From Athripsodes cinereus (taxonomy: Eukaryota; Arthropoda; Insecta; Trichoptera; Leptoceridae), in contig OX388325.1 of the NCBI GenBank assembly GCA_947579605.1, positions 11,589,572-11,653,571 of the forward strand: a DNA stretch of 64,000 nucleotides, in the 5' to 3' direction. The number at the start of each line of letters is the position of its first letter. The stretch's first letter is position 1. The notes below the pieces were generated by a model that saw only the letters and a list, made by a program, of their open reading frames with translations, ran no database searches and was not told where the DNA came from. Of this stretch, positions 62,540-64,000 are shown piece after piece. Both the position numbers and the translations under genes were made by a program.

Positions 62540-64000
62540 TTGTTCTTCACATTTACTCATACTATCGTCAACCGCAGCTTTCGGCATACAATCAATTGCC
62601 GAAGAAGAGTTTGGAATAATTATTATACCAGCTATGGTATTCTTTGGGTATAACATTAGTTTTGCAAAGTTCCATGAGATCTTTCTTTTTAGTGGCACTT
62701 ATTAGTAGAACTCTTGTGTACATTTTATTAATTTGTTTGGGAAGAGAAGGATCACTATTACCGACAATTGTGTTAAATCTAGCGTATTGCTAAATTTCAA
62801 TTCTGTTACATTGTATGTGAAACTTTTTTGTTTCACTATCTATTTGATCTAGTAATTTTAAATATGGACATCCAGTCTTAAGTGGTATAAACTGGCTCGA
62901 ATTTCTTAGCCTTTTCAATGCTGCTGTGCATGAAATCTACGTCCATGTACAAATGTCCATTTTCCAAAAAAAATCTGTCCAATCGTATAAACATGTGGTG
63001 ATGTTTGCACTATATACCATAACGCAATCTTAAGGGTAAGATCTTTGAACTTGGACTAGTGGAGAATCCGTGGTGTGTTTGTGGGACGGGTGCACAGAGT
63101 GCGGAGCATATCCTCCGGGAGTGCCCCGAGGTAATGGATGTTGGGGCATTTTTGGAATTTGTGGAGACATAGGTTTCTCGGTGGGATCTCCTGCGTTAGC
63201 CGGGTTTACCTCCGACTGAGGTAGGAGTGCTCTAGGATTGATTGTTGCCCATTGCGGCGGGGTCTGTTAGGCTAATTCGTTATTTGTTGTGTTTCGTCCT
63301 GTCTCCCTCGGTGGAGAGTAGATATGGGTGGGTACAGGAATACCTGTTGGGAGGGAAATGTCTTTACAATACGCTGGTAACGGCGTTTCTCGAGTCTCAC
63401 CTTATGAAAGCCCAATAACAAGGCTCTGGACACCTTACTTTGGCCTCTGGCTCTAAATTAGGCACTATATTTATTAATAGTTATTATGCTTGATTGTTAT
63501 TTGTTTGGGTCTTTTGTTGGTCATTTTAGTTTATCATTAAATATTTATCTATTGTTTATGATTGAATTTCATCCTCCTGAGAGGAGCATCGAAGACGTAA
63601 ATGTAGCATAAAAGATTCCCACGAGGCGGTATTGACCGGCCACCCTCTCAGGCTGCCCATCAGGGCCCGCCCGTGAGGACAAAAGTTTAGCTTAGAAGAG
63701 CGGATAGATAGAAGTCCCCCGACTTCTGAGATATCCGGGTATGGGAGGGAGTCACCAAATGTTATATACCATAAAAGTGCAGCAACATTTTTATTGCGGC
63801 TCTGGCCACCACATGTATCAGAAAAAAAATTATACCTCTGTGACATGGAGTGGTAAAGTGTTAATGTATCGGAGCAAACAAGTTCCTATATCACAGCTGC
63901 TTAGTTTCCCATTTAATTCTGTCCAACAAAAAGCAATACGCAGCATTTGGTGGTGCAGACTCATAAATGGTGAGGTTATATAGACATATTTTTCGGCTAT
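62540..64000 (-). pseudogene. DUF7869-like transposon-associated gene relic, split by a LINE
   Basis: Minus-strand pieces in order from the window end: NLTIYESAPPNAAYCFL, FFSDTCGGQSRNKNVAALLW, then (after the LINE) VQTSPHVYTIGQIFF, GHLYMDVDFMHSSIEKAKK and KKKDLMELCKTNVIPKEYH. The SD.CGGQ.RN and GH..M.VD..HS.IE motifs are those of a protein family abundant in insect genomes and linked to mobile DNA (named DUF7869 from memory). Several stops and frameshifts are present. It may continue beyond the window. Confidence 0.65.
63023..63762 (+). mobile_element. 5'-truncated LINE inside the DUF7869-like relic, 12-bp target duplication
   Basis: TATATACCATAA flanks it (63011-63022 and 63763-63774). The 5' part encodes an RT C-terminal zinc-knuckle-like motif, NPWCVCGTGAQSAEHILREC, ending at a stop near 63168, followed by a long 3' UTR whose end matches 39355-39665. 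Removing the insert restores the flanking reading frame across the junction. Confidence 0.8.

Overview
The window looks like a piece of an insect nuclear genome. It is AT-rich, its genes are widely spaced, it has one spliced gene with GT/AG introns, it carries extradenticle (exd) and a glycyl-tRNA synthetase, and it is crowded with decayed transposons. Several retroposon 3' ends (for example the GTGCAATAAAG tail near 22,720 and 36,970) and a SINE 3' part near 61,760 resemble sequences I associate with Lepidoptera. That order-level guess is only moderately supported.

Layout. 1-1,918: AT-rich flank with two hairpins. 1,936-10,224: one uninterrupted 2,762-codon ORF for an NLR-like protein, with an N-terminal nuclease-like segment, a NACHT NTPase and a very long ankyrin tail whose last 15 units are near-identical 105-bp repeats. 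10,225-16,560: retroelement relics, a palindrome cluster and a 73-bp minisatellite. 16,565-18,544 (-): a 19-finger C2H2 protein. 20,186-20,722: a Harbinger-like MITE. 22,066-27,826: a non-LTR retrotransposon with a 191-bp retroposon inside ORF1 and a DD41D mariner inside ORF2. 29,367-32,400: a MITE, a 68-bp minisatellite and a retroelement relic. 32,704-34,086: a ZAD-C2H2 transcription factor gene. 34,100-43,500: foldbacks, MITEs (TTA, TTAA and 8-bp target duplications) and truncated LINEs. 44,263-55,536 (-): exd, seven coding exons that splice in frame to 368 residues, with introns full of repeats. 56,365-58,557 (+): intronless glycyl-tRNA synthetase, head-to-head with exd. 58,558-64,000: foldbacks, a deleted hAT element, nested SINEs and a DUF7869-like relic interrupted by a LINE.

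Five loci look like functional host genes: the NACHT-ankyrin gene, the two zinc-finger genes, exd and GlyRS. They do not form an operon or a single pathway. The most unusual is the NACHT-ankyrin protein. Its order of modules (nuclease-like segment, STAND NTPase, repeat sensor) parallels bacterial Avs-type antiviral proteins and animal NLRs, which makes it a candidate innate sensor. Most of the remaining sequence records repeated transposition, including several nested insertions that can be delimited to the base from target-site duplications and, in the autonomous LINE, from restoration of reading frame.
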